Below are positions 23,877 through 35,269 of a stretch of DNA of 64,000 nucleotides, piece by piece; position 1 is the stretch's first letter, and every line of letters begins with the position of its first letter. The notes under the pieces were generated by a model that made no database searches, was not told where the DNA came from, and worked only from the letters and a program-made list of their open reading frames with translations. The position numbers and the translations under genes are program-made. The DNA lies in contig RSEE01000001.1 of the NCBI GenBank assembly GCA_003971905.1, positions 434,001 to 498,000 of the forward strand, written 5' to 3'. This DNA is from Moniliella sp. 'wahieum'. Taxonomy: Eukaryota; Basidiomycota; Moniliellomycetes; Moniliellales; Moniliellaceae.

Positions 23877-24965
23877 ATGGGTTCCCGACACCTACAGCGC
23901 CGTCCCCCCTCGCCACCGGTGGCCAATGCCACTGCCCTCCACCCTCCCTGCCACCCCCCGCTCGAGCCCCTTCCCCGCCTGGACGCCCCTGGTGGCCCGA
24001 GGAATTCAACCCGTTTACCCCCCGCCGCCCGGCACAGACGAGGCGCCTCCTTCGTATCGCGAGTCGGTCGCGGCCAAGAAGCCTGGTCGCCAACCTAGGT
24101 CTGGCAACGGTCCATCAGGACATACAGCCTCGAACTCGAGGGCGGAAACCCCCTCCAGTGCCCGTCAGCAACGCGATGGCGGCCTCCAAGTGGTCCAGCC
24201 GAACTGCTCGAGGAGCGAGAACTTCCGCCTGGCTGGGTTCGTCAATTTCACCCGACCATTCGCGCTGGTATTATGTCGATACGGGAAACAACAAGGGACG
24301 GGCCGCAGTATCTGGAACCACCCTTTCTTGACGAGGAGTATCTTGCCTCCCTCGATCGTTACGAGCGCACCTACTCGAGTGGGACAACATTATTCAGCTT
24401 ACGACAGAGGGAGATCATGTGTCGCGTGCCTTGGAGCCCGCACGGGTTGTCCACGCCCGCAGATGCTCGCAGCTGGATTTGGTGCCAAGCCCGCGCCTCC
24501 ACCCACCGATCCCCCCCCAGTGACGAGCCCCTTTGACATCACGCGCGTGTCCGGCTTTAAAAAAAGCTGAGCAACCGCTTCAAACGGTCCAAAAGCGTCA
24601 AGCCTCCCAAGCAAGACAAATCGAAGGACAAGGGCAAAAGAAACCAGCGAAGGACCTAAATGTTCAGGTTCAGGGCCGCATGCGGGCGCGTTTGTGTATG
24701 CACGAAACACGGGAAAAGCAGCGTATGTGCACGAGGATGTGGATGGACGCGATGTATTGTCTTGCCCGCTCTCCACCCGCCAACCCTTGGACCCCCAAAA
24801 GAGGGATCCTATGCATCTTTGTTCTACGATCACAGTTGAAATGCATTCGGATTCCCAGCGCCAACCTACTCGCCCTGTCCAGACTTCAACCCCCGGTCAA
24901 TCCCGGCCTTGCCCATCGTCACGGGTGTGGTGGGAGGGCTGATTCTTGGCGCGTTGCTTGTCTGA
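23877..24965 (+). CDS. WW-domain protein with PPxY motif and C-terminal hydrophobic segment
   Basis: No single ORF shows this gene; it appears when the three plus frames are read together. From ATG 23877 there is a Pro-rich N-terminus, then EEFNPFTP and DEAPPSYRESVAAKK (a PPxY motif). A WW domain follows at about 24226-24335: LPPGWVRQFHP, then DHSRWYYVDTGNNKG, then RSIWNHPF. Both signature tryptophans and the closing proline are present, each piece separated by a one-base shift. FLDEEYLASLDRYERTYSSG follows. Further on is a very basic block (LSNRFKRSKSVKPPKQDKSK, about 24565-24625), then YVHEDVDG-type sequence. The end is LPIVTGVVGGLILGALLV (24909-24962), a glycine-rich membrane-type helix, with a stop at 24963-24965. 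WW proteins with this layout are widespread but uncharacterised in fungi. Partner and function unknown. Confidence 0.6.
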
Positions 24966-25963
24966 TTGCCCTTATCGATCATCGCTGACCCCAGCAAGCG
25001 GGTTGGTGTACTCAACTGAAGTCAATATCGACACATGGGATGGATGGGTAGGATCGCCCATTAATTCGTCATGGACAGTTTATCATCCTTATAACCCCTG
25101 CCCTTTTGGGGTGTGTGCAGCGATCTTGAGTCGAGTTGTTCTCTCTCCGTTTTTCCACCATCGTTCCCCCCCGTGTATACCATCTGAACAATACTTTGGC
25201 GTCCCCCGTTTGTGAATTCCGATTCATGACATTTTCTTTGTACTCGCTACGATGTTATCGCACAGCAGTAATAATGTGTGTGTGCGTTGCCTGCCTGGCA
25301 ACTGTCCCTCTCGCCGTCAATCCGCGCTCTTCTTCTTACAATGATGCTTTCCTTCTGGCCTTTGTCAATATGTGTTGGTGGTGTATTCTGTAGACAGTGA
25401 TAACCGACAAATCCAATAATGTTGGTGCCCCTTCGGTGCTCGCGGGTACCGAGCTCTTTTGGGGTTTTGCGCAAGCTATTATCTGAACTGCTAGCAGCGT
25501 ACCAAGCAAGGTGGCCGAGAAACTTGTCCGCATCTCGTGGCGATCCAACCGCACATGGCTTGGAGGAGTGCGCCAGTTGCTAGCTGTGGGTAAATCATGA
25601 AGCTGAAGTGTCGTATGTGCCGCGCAGTAGAAGGATCCGGACCCTCCCCGCACTCTCAGGGTGTGGTGGCGGCGCAGGGCAGTGCTGTGCCAGACTCCAC
25701 CCCACCTGCCCCATTCACGCGATGATGTAACCGGCGGCCACACGGGCACTGGCGCTGTGGGCGGTGGGGCTGCTTCGGGGTCATTTTCAACATTCACCGT
25801 ACGCTCATCGTTCAACGTCCACCGACCTTGCTGGCGGTACGCAGCATTTGCTTTCAGCACCTCTCCGCCTCCCTCACCAACTCAGTACTCGGTGCGCGCC
25901 CACCCGCCGCCTGTTCCCCTGCCCCGCGTTCTCGTCCGCCTCTTCTCCACCACCTCTGCCCCC
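24966..25963. other. Intergenic region, WW gene / SAC1
   Basis: About 1 kb with no supportable gene. The last 200 bases before SAC1 are CT-rich, as expected for a fungal 5' leader. Confidence 0.5.
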
Positions 25964-28068
25964 ATGTCCCTCCACCGCGGCTACCGGCTGTACATTTCCC
26001 CGTCGGCGTACGTGCTCGATCCCACCGGATCGTCCGACGCCCTGCGCATCGACCGCGGCTCTCGCGCCATCCCTCTCTCCGGCTACCGATGGCCGCGGGG
26101 AGAATGTGGTGCCTGTCCAGGCCCTCGTCGGTCTCTTGCCTCTCGCGCAAACGGACTTTGATCGTTGTGACCGGGTCGAAGAAGGTGGCTACCGTGCTTG
26201 GTGCCGACGTGTTCCGCGCGACCAAGTTTCAAGTGCTGCCCGTTGTGCCGCCCGCGGACGAGGCGGCGCTCAAGTCGAACAAGACGGAGCAGCGGCTGGT
26301 GTCGCTCTTGGCCGCGCACCTCAACTCAGGGGGATGGTACTTTAGCTATGCCTACGACCTGACCAACTCGCTTCAGCGCCAAACCGCACTGGCTGCCCAG
26401 GACCCTCAGCATGCGCAGCCCGCCTTTGCTGTGGCGGACGATCGCTTCTTCTGGAACAAGTACGCGGCACGCAAGTTGATTGATCTGGTCCCGTCCGCCC
26501 CGGAACTGGGCCGGTTCATCCAGCCGTTGATTTACGGGTTTTGTGAGGTGAAGCCGGTGCAGATCCATGGGCGCGATTTTGTGTTTGCGCTGCTCTCGCG
26601 TCGCTCCGCTACCGTGCGGGTACTCGGTACTTTAGTCGCGGCGTCGACGAGCACGGTCACGTGTCCAACTTTAACGAGACGGAGCAGATTGTGTTGGCCG
26701 ACAGTGCTGAAAATGCGAAGCGGCCAGGTCAGGTGGGTCCGGCCGAGTACCGCTTGTCACTGGTCCAGATCCGTGGTTCGGTGCCCGTGTACTGGGCCGA
26801 GGTGAACAACATGCGCTACAAGCCTGACTTGCTCGTCAAGGAAACACCTGCCACGCTCGCTTCGGCGCAGAAGCACTTTACCGACGAAACGGCGCTGTAT
26901 GGCGACATCTACATTGCCAACTTGGTCAACCAAAAGGGATACGAGATGCCGGTCAAGGAGGCGTTTGAGCGTGCCGTAGCAGCTCTCGGAGACAAGAAGG
27001 TGCACTACACGTATTTGACTTTCACCACGAATGCCGCGGGATGCACTACGAAAACATTGACAAGCTGCTCGCGACCTTAACCGCCAAGGGATTGCCGCCG
27101 ACGTCATACTTTGCCGATGTGGCGACCAGCACCGGTACAGAAGTGCCCAAGCAGGTCCAGACGGGCGCGCTGCGGACCAACTGTATGGACTGCCTCGATC
27201 GGACGAATGTGGTGCAGGCCGCATACGCCAAGTCGGTGCTAACGACCCAGCTGGCCTCAATTGGTATTATCAAGCCAGGGCAGTCGATTGAAGAGTATCC
27301 GCAACTCTGGTCCATCTTCCGGAACGGTACGTGTTGCCCTTTGCCTTCTTCTCTCGCGTGATCATGTACCAACTGACCTGCCTTGCTCATCCTCCAGTTT
27401 GGGCGGACCATGCGGATGTGATCTCCAAGGCCTATTCGGGCACGGGCGCGTTGAAGACGGACTTTACTCGAACCGGTGAGCGCACCAAGCAGGGATTGCT
27501 GCAGGATGGCATCAATAGCCTGACTCGGTACGTGAAAAACAACTACTATGACGGATCGCGCCAAGATGGGTTTGATGTGTTTACCGGCGCGTGGCAGGCC
27601 GACCGACTGGCCGACGTGGTGGGGGGCAATCCGTGGTTGGACCAGCGCTCGGTGACGGAACAGGCGGTGCCCTACATTGCCCTCTTTGCCGCTGGCATGC
27701 TGGCTGCTGCTGCCGTTTTGCCGCGGTACAGCAACCTCTCCCTCGTATGGTTCGTGCTGCTCTGGCTCGTTGTGCTGGGTGCAACGCTGCAGTTTATGAC
27801 GGCGCGCGGGATTGATTATGTCAACTGGCCTCGGCTCAACCCGTTGACCGAAAACATCTTCTACGAAGGGCCGGGCTACTACTCTGGCCGGAAAGGTCGC
27901 CAAGGCGTCTCCGGCCAAGCTGGCAAGAACATGAAAAAGACGGTGCGTGGCAAGACCGTTGCCCCGCCCGTTGCTGCCACCCTGCCGACGAATGGGGTGG
28001 CGACTTCGTCCATTGGCGCGACCGGCGTCGCGCCTACCCTTACTTCCGTCCAGCAACGCCGGACGTAA
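25964..28068 (+). CDS. SAC1: Sac1-type phosphoinositide phosphatase
   Basis: An ER/Golgi membrane lipid phosphatase that hydrolyses PI4P and other monophosphoinositides. The start at 25964 gives MSLHRGYRLYISPSAYVLDP. The N-terminal Sac domain continues with IVVTGSKKVATVLGADVFRA, GGWYFSYAYDLTNSLQRQ, WNKYAARKLIDLVP and FIQPLIYGFCEV. RYRAGTRYFSRGVDEHGHVSN, with NFNETEQIV, is the conserved Sac block. The catalytic CX5R motif is intact as RTNCMDCLDRTNVVQ (about 27172-27215). A 71-nt intron lies at 27327-27397, after SIFRN. The C-terminus has two adjacent hydrophobic helices (ALFAAGMLAAAAVL and SLVWFVLLWLVVLGATLQF), the ER anchor. One- or two-base frame breaks occur near 26080, 26157, 26602 and 27013. 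Identity is unambiguous. Confidence 0.93.
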
Positions 28069-29818
28069 GGTTGGACAACAACAGCAGGACTGTCTCTTGC
28101 AATGGACACGTCGCTTGGGGCCCTTGTCAGATGGGCTATCTCCTCCCCCCATGCTTTGTTTCTCCTCTCTCTCTTTTTCTCCCGCCCCTTGGGCTCTGAT
28201 CGTCTAAGAGACGTTGCTTCCTCTGGAACTGCTCCGCTCCCCTAATCACCCTGCTCCGCACGACACTTGCGTTGCTCTGTAGAATGCAAATGGCAAACTG
28301 TCGTACCCCTCGTTCGCTTGCGTTGTGGCCCTATATCAACATCTCAACCGCCGACCAGATGCCTGTCAGAGAGAAACACTGGTACCCGAATAACCCCAAA
28401 ATGCGGGACATGTATAGGCAGACGGCTTGGAGGTCGCCGATCATGCACAGCAAGGGACAAATGAGCGGTATCCGACGATGGAAAGGGGCGGCTTGGCTTC
28501 CTACAGGATCTAGTTCCACTGCACAAAGTGACTAAGGCCGGTGCGGCAACAGGATTTTGGCTGGTGGTGGTGCTGGTGGTGGCAGCAACTGATGTGCAAA
28601 AAAGGGAGCTGCAAAACGAGAGAGACAACCACCAAGCACATGTGTCAGCGCCATCATGCATCATGCACGCAGCTGATCGCGCATCGCGCATCGTGCTGTT
28701 CTACCTGGCTCTGCCCTAGGTTCTGCCCTGAACGGGCTCCTCTGGTGGAATCGATCCAACACCTTCTCTCTCTTTCTCTCTGTCGACCTTGTCCTCTTTG
28801 ACAACAGGCACACACGAACCCAAGAAGCGTTCTCTAACAAGGTTGTCGAGCTCCAACACGCGTCACGTGAAGTGCGACGCGGGTGGCGCGCTTGGGGGGT
28901 GTCCTATTCAAAGCATCACGTGATGCTTCACGACGCGTGCCTTGCACCGTTGTTGGTTGGGTGGCGTCGGACGGGATGGCGATGGCGGGAGGCCAGTGAG
29001 GTCTGAGAGGTAGTGGGAGGCAGTGGGAGACGTAAGATTGGGCCTCACTTGGTTCTTGCAGCGGAGGGCAACCCTGGCCACCCTAGACCAACCTAGGCCA
29101 ACTCCTAGGCTTGGCAACCGAAGATGAGACCTCGGTACGGGGCAGGTGACATACACATGAAGCATGTCACATGTCACATGCCATTAATCATCCATCAGGC
29201 ATCCCCGATCCATACATTGCCGGTGGCGTGTTGAACGAGTTGAACACGTTGAACGTACTGAACATGAGAACGTTGACAATGGTGACCTCAGCGGTGACTG
29301 GGTGATGTGTGGCTAGGTACTAGCTGTACTGCCACTAGTGACTAGGACAGCGACGAAGCAGCAACAAGGAACCAGTGACTTCTAAAGCGAGGAAGGACCA
29401 GGAGGGTGATGGGGACTGGTATGGTGTGCGCTTGCGAGGGAGTGTGGCTGCTACGGCCTGCTACAGCCTACTAGGACTGAGTCTCAGTACTCCGACTGAG
29501 TACTGAGTACTGAGGCGCTGAGGCTGAGGCGCTGGTCGGACATGTTGGCAGGTGGATATTGGATACCCTTCTAGCTGGACGCGTCACGCCCACACTCCCC
29601 CTGTGCCCCATGCCAGCCCTCCGGGACAATTTACGCACGGCATCACATGATCCAGATCACACCCCCGACGCCCCAAGTCCGTCGGCAGGCACGCACACCT
29701 GCCTCCACCTCCTCCCACCTCCTCACCCCCTCCTGCCCTCGTCTTTGCTGCCATCCCTTTGCTTCTCTTCCGCCTCCGCCCCGCCTCCGCTTCCCTCCGC
29801 CCCCGCATCTCCCGCGCC
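28069..29818. other. Intergenic region, SAC1 / KRE6
   Basis: About 1.75 kb without a supportable gene. It carries CATCATGCATCATGCA (28652-28667), a perfect 18-bp palindrome (28911-28928), CACGCGTCACGTGA-type boxes (28857, 29578), CATGTCACATGTCACATG (about 29163-29180) and repeated ACTGAGTACTGAG runs near 29500. Confidence 0.5.
28911..28928. repeat. Perfect 18-bp palindrome centred on an E-box
   Basis: AAGCATCACGTGATGCTT reads identically on both strands and contains CACGTG. A looser copy, CATCACGTGATATG, is at 45788. It could be a bHLH-factor site or a short hairpin. Confidence 0.75.
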
Positions 29819-32597
29819 ATGGGAGCTCCACGCGCCCCCGCCAACCCCAACGTGCACCGCAAGCTCCATCCGCACCTGCTCGTCCCCTGGCGTCTTCCGG
29901 CGGTACCCGCCCCCTCGCGGGTGCCTATCCCGAGCCCATGTCCGCCCTGCCCCGCTTGACCCCATCTACGCGGCCGTCAATGCCAGCGCTTAGCCCTGTT
30001 GCTGCACGCATGCCTACGCTGCATCCTCTCGAAACAGGCATCTCGCCGTGCGCCAGCGCATTGCGTCCGGCAAGCGGGACCAGTGGGACGATATCCGCTT
30101 TGACGAGAGCTTCAGCATTGATGCGCCTGAGCAGGATGCCATCGACTCGGTTACGGGCCAAGTCGGAACATCATCCCACCCATCAGTACCTGGCACGAGC
30201 ATCCAGGCCGTCGTGTCGTCCAACAAGACTGTGCATCCCTTGGCCTATCAGTCAGCTGCGGGGGGTCGCAACAAGATCATGGCGCTTCGGGAGCAAAGGG
30301 ACGACCAGGGCGCCGGTCCCAATCATTCTGGCTGGGTGCGTGATCATTCGCCCGAGCGCATTCCTTTATCGGAATCGCCAACCAAGCGACATGGGTCCCA
30401 TCAACGACAACATTCGACCACCGACCCGTGGTACGATACGCCTGCCTCGGGATACAACGGCGACATTACCATGGCTGCCGCTTCCCGGCCGCCTGTTCCA
30501 CGCAAGGGAAGCCCGCACAAGGGAAGCCAACGCAAGCTTCCCCGCCCAATCGGTTTGATGGTACGGCGGGCGCGTTCTCTCCGTACTCCCAACCAGTGGC
30601 ACCCCACCCATCACGCGAAGCGCTCGAGCGTCAGCATCCCCCCTGTTTTGGGACCGAGGCAGTCAGACGAGATGGATCCGCGCTTGCAAAAGGCCTTGCT
30701 TCCCATCGGGACCGGAACTCGATGGACTCGGCCGCATCATTCGTTGATCCTCCTGCGAAACAACACAGCATGCCTCGCCACAAGAAACAAGAGGAAGAGA
30801 ATGGAGTCAGAGTCTTGCCCACCAGACCGGCGCAAATGGGCGCGCCACGTCCCCAAGCAAACGCTACAGAGAAGACAGCAGCAGCCAAAGCCACCGTCCG
30901 GTCCCGTCTTCTCGCGTCCAATGGCGAACTGGACCCGGATGACTACTTACACGAAGTGGAGAAGCGAACGGACCGGAACCATGGCATCTCGTGGGGCGGC
31001 GTTCTCAATGTGAGCACAATGGTGCTCATAATGCTTGGCCTGTGCATGCTTTGCCGGTTATCCGATCCTGGACACGTTTCTCTCCAAGGAGAAGGACTGG
31101 GGCAAGTATGGCCTCGGCGTGGGCGGGACCAATGGGACAGGACAGGTCTCCATGCCCGGCACCATGCGTGCACTGATCGACCAGGATACCCCCCAAGAAG
31201 CCCTGCAGTGGAAAAACAAGGAAGGGAGCCGGTTCGACTTGGTCTTTAGCGACGAGTTTAATGTAGAGGGCCGCACGTTTTACCCGGGGACGATGTGAGT
31301 CTACCTTCCATCTGGCACCTTTTTTGAAACGATGGCTGACTCCGGTGTGCAGCCCTTTTGGGAGGCCGCCAACATTTGGTACGGGGCGACGGGCAACTAT
31401 GAATGGTACTCTCCCGAAGCGATCAACACTACCGGCGGCTCGCTCGCTCTTACCCTGAGCCAAAGAGACTCACAATCTCAACTTCCAGTCGGGCATGCTT
31501 CAGAGCTGGAACAAATTTTGCTTCCAAGGCGGGTACATTGAGTTTAACACCCGGCTACCTGGGGGGAACCCGTCACGCAAGGGGTACTGGCCTGCGGCAT
31601 GGTTGATGGGCAACCTTGGGCGTGCCGGGTACATGGGAAGTACCGAGGGCCTGTGGCCATACGATTACAACTCGTGTGATACGGGCATCCTCAAAGGCCA
31701 AACCTTCCTCAATGGCTCGGGCCCCGCAGGCGCGATCCACTCTCATGCGCCCTTTGCCTACAAAGGCAAGATCAGTTCCCTGCCAGGGATGCGAGCATCA
31801 GCATGTACGTGCCCCGGGGAGGACCATCCCGGGCCCAACCGGCACGTCGGTCGCGGCGCGTCCGAGATGGACGTTTTCGAGATGCAGGTGCAGGAGGGCC
31901 ATACCTATGCGTCTCAGTCGGCCCAGGTGGCACCTTTTGACCAGCAGTATTTTTCCGGCAATGGCTCGGACCAAATCCAGATCTACAACACCAGCATCAG
32001 CACGGCAAATTCCTACCATGGTGGGCCCTACCAAGAATCGGTTTCTGTTGTCTCGCGCATACCTGATGACAACTTTTCTGAAACGGGAAACCGGTTTGTG
32101 CGGTACGGGATGGAGTACTCGCCGGACTGGGACGGAACCGGAAACGGCTACATTCAATGGTGGATTGATGGCAAGCCATCCTGGCGGATGAATGGCAATG
32201 CTCTTGGCCCTCAGAAGCAAATGGACATTGGCCAACGTCTCGTACCCACCCGAACCCATGTCCATCATCCTCAACCTGGGGTATTCTTTTCTGTCTCTTC
32301 CTTGAACCATGTTCTGGCTCACTTACTTGTCTTTGGTCGTTTGCAGCATCTCAGAGGGCTTCCAGTGGATTGACTGGACCTCTCCCAACAAGGTTGTTTT
32401 CCCTACTCAAATCCTTTTTGATTACGTGCGCGTGTATCAGCCCACGGTCAGCCCACCCGCATCTCGTGCGACCCACCCGACCATCCCACAGCCGCCTACA
32501 TCGCCCGTCACCTGGATCTCTATCACAACCCCAACATTACCGCTACAACAAACCTTGGCCGCGCAACACACTCACCGGTTGCGACGCTCCGCACTAG
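29819..32597 (+). CDS. KRE6: Kre6/Skn1-type beta-1,6-glucan synthesis protein (GH16 fold)
   Basis: A type II membrane protein of the secretory pathway needed for cell-wall beta-1,6-glucan. The long Ser/Pro/Gln-rich cytosolic N-terminus (from about 29819; first exon frame uncertain) includes RDQWDDIRFDESFSIDAPEQ. A hydrophobic anchor follows (VLNVSTMVLIMLGLCMLC, about 31006-31060), then GYPILDTFLSKEKDWGKYG. The SKN1/GH16 domain begins SRFDLVFSDEFNVEGRTFYPG, with ANIWYGATGNYEWYSPEAI. The catalytic box is SEMDVFEMQ (E-x-D-x-x-E, about 31863), followed by FVRYGMEYSPDW and ISEGFQWIDWTSPN. Introns lie at 31295-31352 and 32281-32346. The end is ...NKPWPRNTLTGCDAPH with TAG at 32595. Frame shifts occur near 30580, 31060, 31285, 31470, 32240 and 32450-32560. 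Confidence 0.88.
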
Positions 32598-33677
32598 TCT
32601 TTCTCTTCCCCTCTTGCTCTTTTTCTTCGTTTCACAATCCTCGCTCTTTTCACTTTCTCACTCTAGATGTCCTTGTGTCGACCTGCCATTTTTGCCGTGC
32701 ATCTACTACTGCCACCTGTACGTTCTTTCAGTCATGCCCCTGGGCCCGTGGGACATGTCCCACCTGTGCACGGCTACGCGTGCAAGGCCAAAGCAGGCTC
32801 TGCGCATGCCGTATACTCGCTGTAACCTCGCGTACCACAATCAATGCTTAATTGCGTCGGTTTACCGTGCTCTCCTCGATCGGGCTGTTTCTATACCGAC
32901 TTTATACTACTATGCATTGTTTCCTTACGCACCGCGGGGCAATATGATGAGGCTTCCGCCCCCACATGCTCGTTGATCCTTCGTCTGTATAGTATTGCCT
33001 CAAAGACTGTGTTGGGCCCGCGAGGCTGTGGACCCACAGATTCTTTCAATCCCTCTCTCTTCTCCTTCAATACAGCACGGTGAAGCAAAGACACACTGGA
33101 GCTGCCGGCAGCAGGTTTCGATATCTCTCGCATCGTGTGGCTCTGCGTCTCATGTCCGGGAGAGAGAAGGACGAAAAGAGGAAAGATCAGAGAGCTATTG
33201 GAGAGACGATGGAATCGGAGATCAAAATCCAGCAGAGCCCCGCTGTCGGTCAAAGCCATGCTGCCTTGGGCTGGGCAGAACCTGGTAACATCGACGATAA
33301 TCGATAATCGATGACCGCGAGAGATCCTATGGCGGTATGATCGGTTGCATGTCCCGCCAACGCGTCTCCATCCCGCACAAAATGCGGGCCAGCGCCTAAC
33401 CTAGCCGTTAATCACGCGCCGCGCGTCTGGCCCGCGGGGCAAGTGCCAAGGCCGGAGGCTGCCGAGGCGCGGGGGGGCAGTCACACTAATCCTAATCCTA
33501 ATCGATAATTTTGCATCAAGCGCTTCAAGCTGCGATTGAACAGAACAAATCACAGGCGCGGCCACGGGCGCAGACACATTCATTCGTTGCCTCAAGCTTA
33601 ACCGGGCGGACAACGGCAGCCCGAAGGAATGCAGATCCTTGTCTTTGCCCCACCGCCCATTCGTTGCGCTGCCTGCC
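32598..33677. other. Intergenic region, KRE6 / DGK1
   Basis: About 1.1 kb with no supportable gene. It includes a CT-rich 3' tract, ATCGATAATCGATAATCGATGACC-like repeats near 33293-33313 and TAATCCTAATCCTAATCG at 33486-33503. Confidence 0.5.
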
Positions 33678-34693
33678 ATGTCCTCCACCGCCATCCCTAA
33701 CGGCGTGGCCGTGCCTCGACACGCCAACGGCACTTCTGCACCCACGAAGGAACGCGTCTCTGTTCCTGCCGCTACCCCCACCGGAGCCACCTTCACCTCC
33801 ACCCACCCACCCCAACCCCGGCCAAGAGCTGGGAGATTCCGCGAAATTGTTCACAGCTCCATTGCGCCTCTTGTTCTGGCGCTCCATCTGCATGGCACGC
33901 CTGTCGGCGCGATCAACGCTGCTCTCGCCGCCTTCCTTGCGCTCGTGGCCTCCACCGACGCTCTGCGTCTGAATGCCCCTGGTTTGAGCGCGCGTACGAG
34001 GCAGTGCTGGGCCCTCTGATGCGGGAAAGCGAAAAGAAAAAGTGAATGGGGTACTGTGGTATCTAATCGGCTGCCTTTCCGTTCTTCACTTTCCCGGCCG
34101 ATGTGGCCGTCGTCAGCATCTTTGTTCTGAGCTGGTGTGACACGGCGGCCTCGGTGGCCGGGCGGCTCTGGGGGCGGTACACGCCCAAGATGCCGTCGCC
34201 TCTTTTGCGACGCATCGTTCGCCGGCTCTCTAGCTGCTGCTGTGATGGGCAGCGTGATTGCACTTGGCTTTTGGGCACCGGCCTGGCCGCCGCAGGCGAG
34301 CGAGGGGACGGGCTGACCTGGGCACCGGGCCGTCTGCGGTACTTGGTACCGCCAACGCACCAGGGCCGGGGCACTGGGTGGGGGGGTTGGGCGCACGGGA
34401 TCTCCGGTGTGCTTGGTGGCTCTCTCCGCCCTACTCGCTTTGCCCGCGAACGAGGTACCAACCAAGCCGGGCTTTGCCTCACTCGGTGCCCCCGCAGCTC
34501 GTGGACGGTCAAGGCGACGGTGCCGGCAATGCACACCCTTGCTCGCGCTTCTCACTGGTCTCTCCGCGGCGTTGAGCGAGGCTGTGGACATTGGCGGATT
34601 GGATGATAACTTGACGGTGCCTCTCTTGACTGGTGCAAGCCTCTACGTGATTTTTCGTCTTGGGGTCAAGTGGCGTCGGCACTGTGGGCATGA
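33678..34693 (+). CDS. DGK1: CTP-dependent diacylglycerol kinase (Dgk1-like), membrane protein
   Basis: An ER and nuclear-membrane enzyme that phosphorylates diacylglycerol to phosphatidate with CTP, opposing lipin. The start at 33678 gives MSSTAIPNGVAVPRHANGTS, then REIVHSSIAPLVLALHLHG and INAALAAFLALVASTDALRL. The family core follows: ERAYEAVLGPLMRESEKKK, NGVLWYLIGCL, ADVAVVSIFVLSWCDTAASV and AGRLWGRYTPKMPSP, the SWCDTAAS...G...GR..P signature of the DGK1/dolichol kinase family. It closes with AALSEAVDIGGLDDNLTVPL and TGASLYVIFRL. A homopolymer break (AAAAAGTG, about 34032-34042) creates a false stop in one frame. Other breaks lie near 34085, 34200 and 34500. The exact stop is uncertain; TGA at 34691 is one candidate. 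Confidence 0.75.
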
Positions 34694-35187
34694 ACCTTTC
34701 CTTTATTTCCCTTATCTCCTTTCCTCTCCACTCCTTTCTCCCTCTGCCCTCTCCTCTCTTGTTACCCCTCTCCCCTTTCTCCTTGGTTTCGAGCCAGTGC
34801 GGATCCTTCTTTCTCCTTGGCTTTGGGATTCTCTATTTTGCTTGCCTACCATTTGCCGTTCCTTTTCGGGGAAAAAAGAGCGAGCCCCCTTTTGGCGCAC
34901 TATGCTGGATACGCACATCATGCACCATGCATCATGTTATTGTTCCGCTTTTTTCGCGTCACCTCATGTTCACCACCCTCGCTGCCCCTCTCCGCCCTGA
35001 GGCGGTTGGTGCCCCATATCTGTACGGCGGCGTTCATGGCTTTGCTCAACGTCATTTTGTCAAATGGACTGCTGTTACATCACCTGAACAGGGAAGGCCA
35101 GTAAAACTGGAGCTGTCGGGGAATACCAGAGCTAGAACAGTAGTTATTTTCTAGAGTTATTTTCTAGACTGAGCGTGCCAAACCACC
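34694..35187. other. Intergenic region, DGK1 / tRNA-Ala
   Basis: CT-rich DNA, then CATCATGCACCATGCATCATG (about 34916-34935). No gene seen. Confidence 0.5.
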
Positions 35188-35194
35188 AAAAAAA
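35188..35194 (-). terminator. RNA polymerase III terminator (T7 on the minus strand)
   Basis: A run of seven A on the plus strand lies three bases beyond the tRNA 3' end. It reads as a T7 stop signal in the tRNA direction. Confidence 0.75.
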
Positions 35195-35197
35195 GTT

Positions 35198-35269
35198 TGG
35201 ACGAACAGGGAATTGAACCCCGGACCTCATGCATGCTAAGCAAGCGCTCTACCCCTGAGCTATCCGCCC
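35198..35269 (-). tRNA. tRNA-Ala (anticodon AGC), no intron
   Basis: On the minus strand the 72-nt sequence folds as a full cloverleaf. It has a 7-bp acceptor stem (GGGCGGA with TTCGTCC, two G-U pairs) and the D arm GCTCAGGGGTAGAGC, which also supplies the A-box. The anticodon loop is TTAGCAT (anticodon AGC) and the T arm is CGGGGTTCAATTCCCTG (B-box), with discriminator A. The anticodon stem has one U-U mismatch. An A34 anticodon of this kind is a substrate for Tad2/Tad3 inosine editing, and Tad3 is encoded at 11.0-12.0 kb in the same window. No CCA is encoded, as is normal for eukaryotes. Confidence 0.95.

Noticed and set aside
33486..33503. TAATCCTAATCCTAATCG as a possible telomere-like repeat
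   Set aside because: Only two to three imperfect copies, and CCTAAT is not the TTAGGG/CCCTAA unit expected for fungal telomeres.
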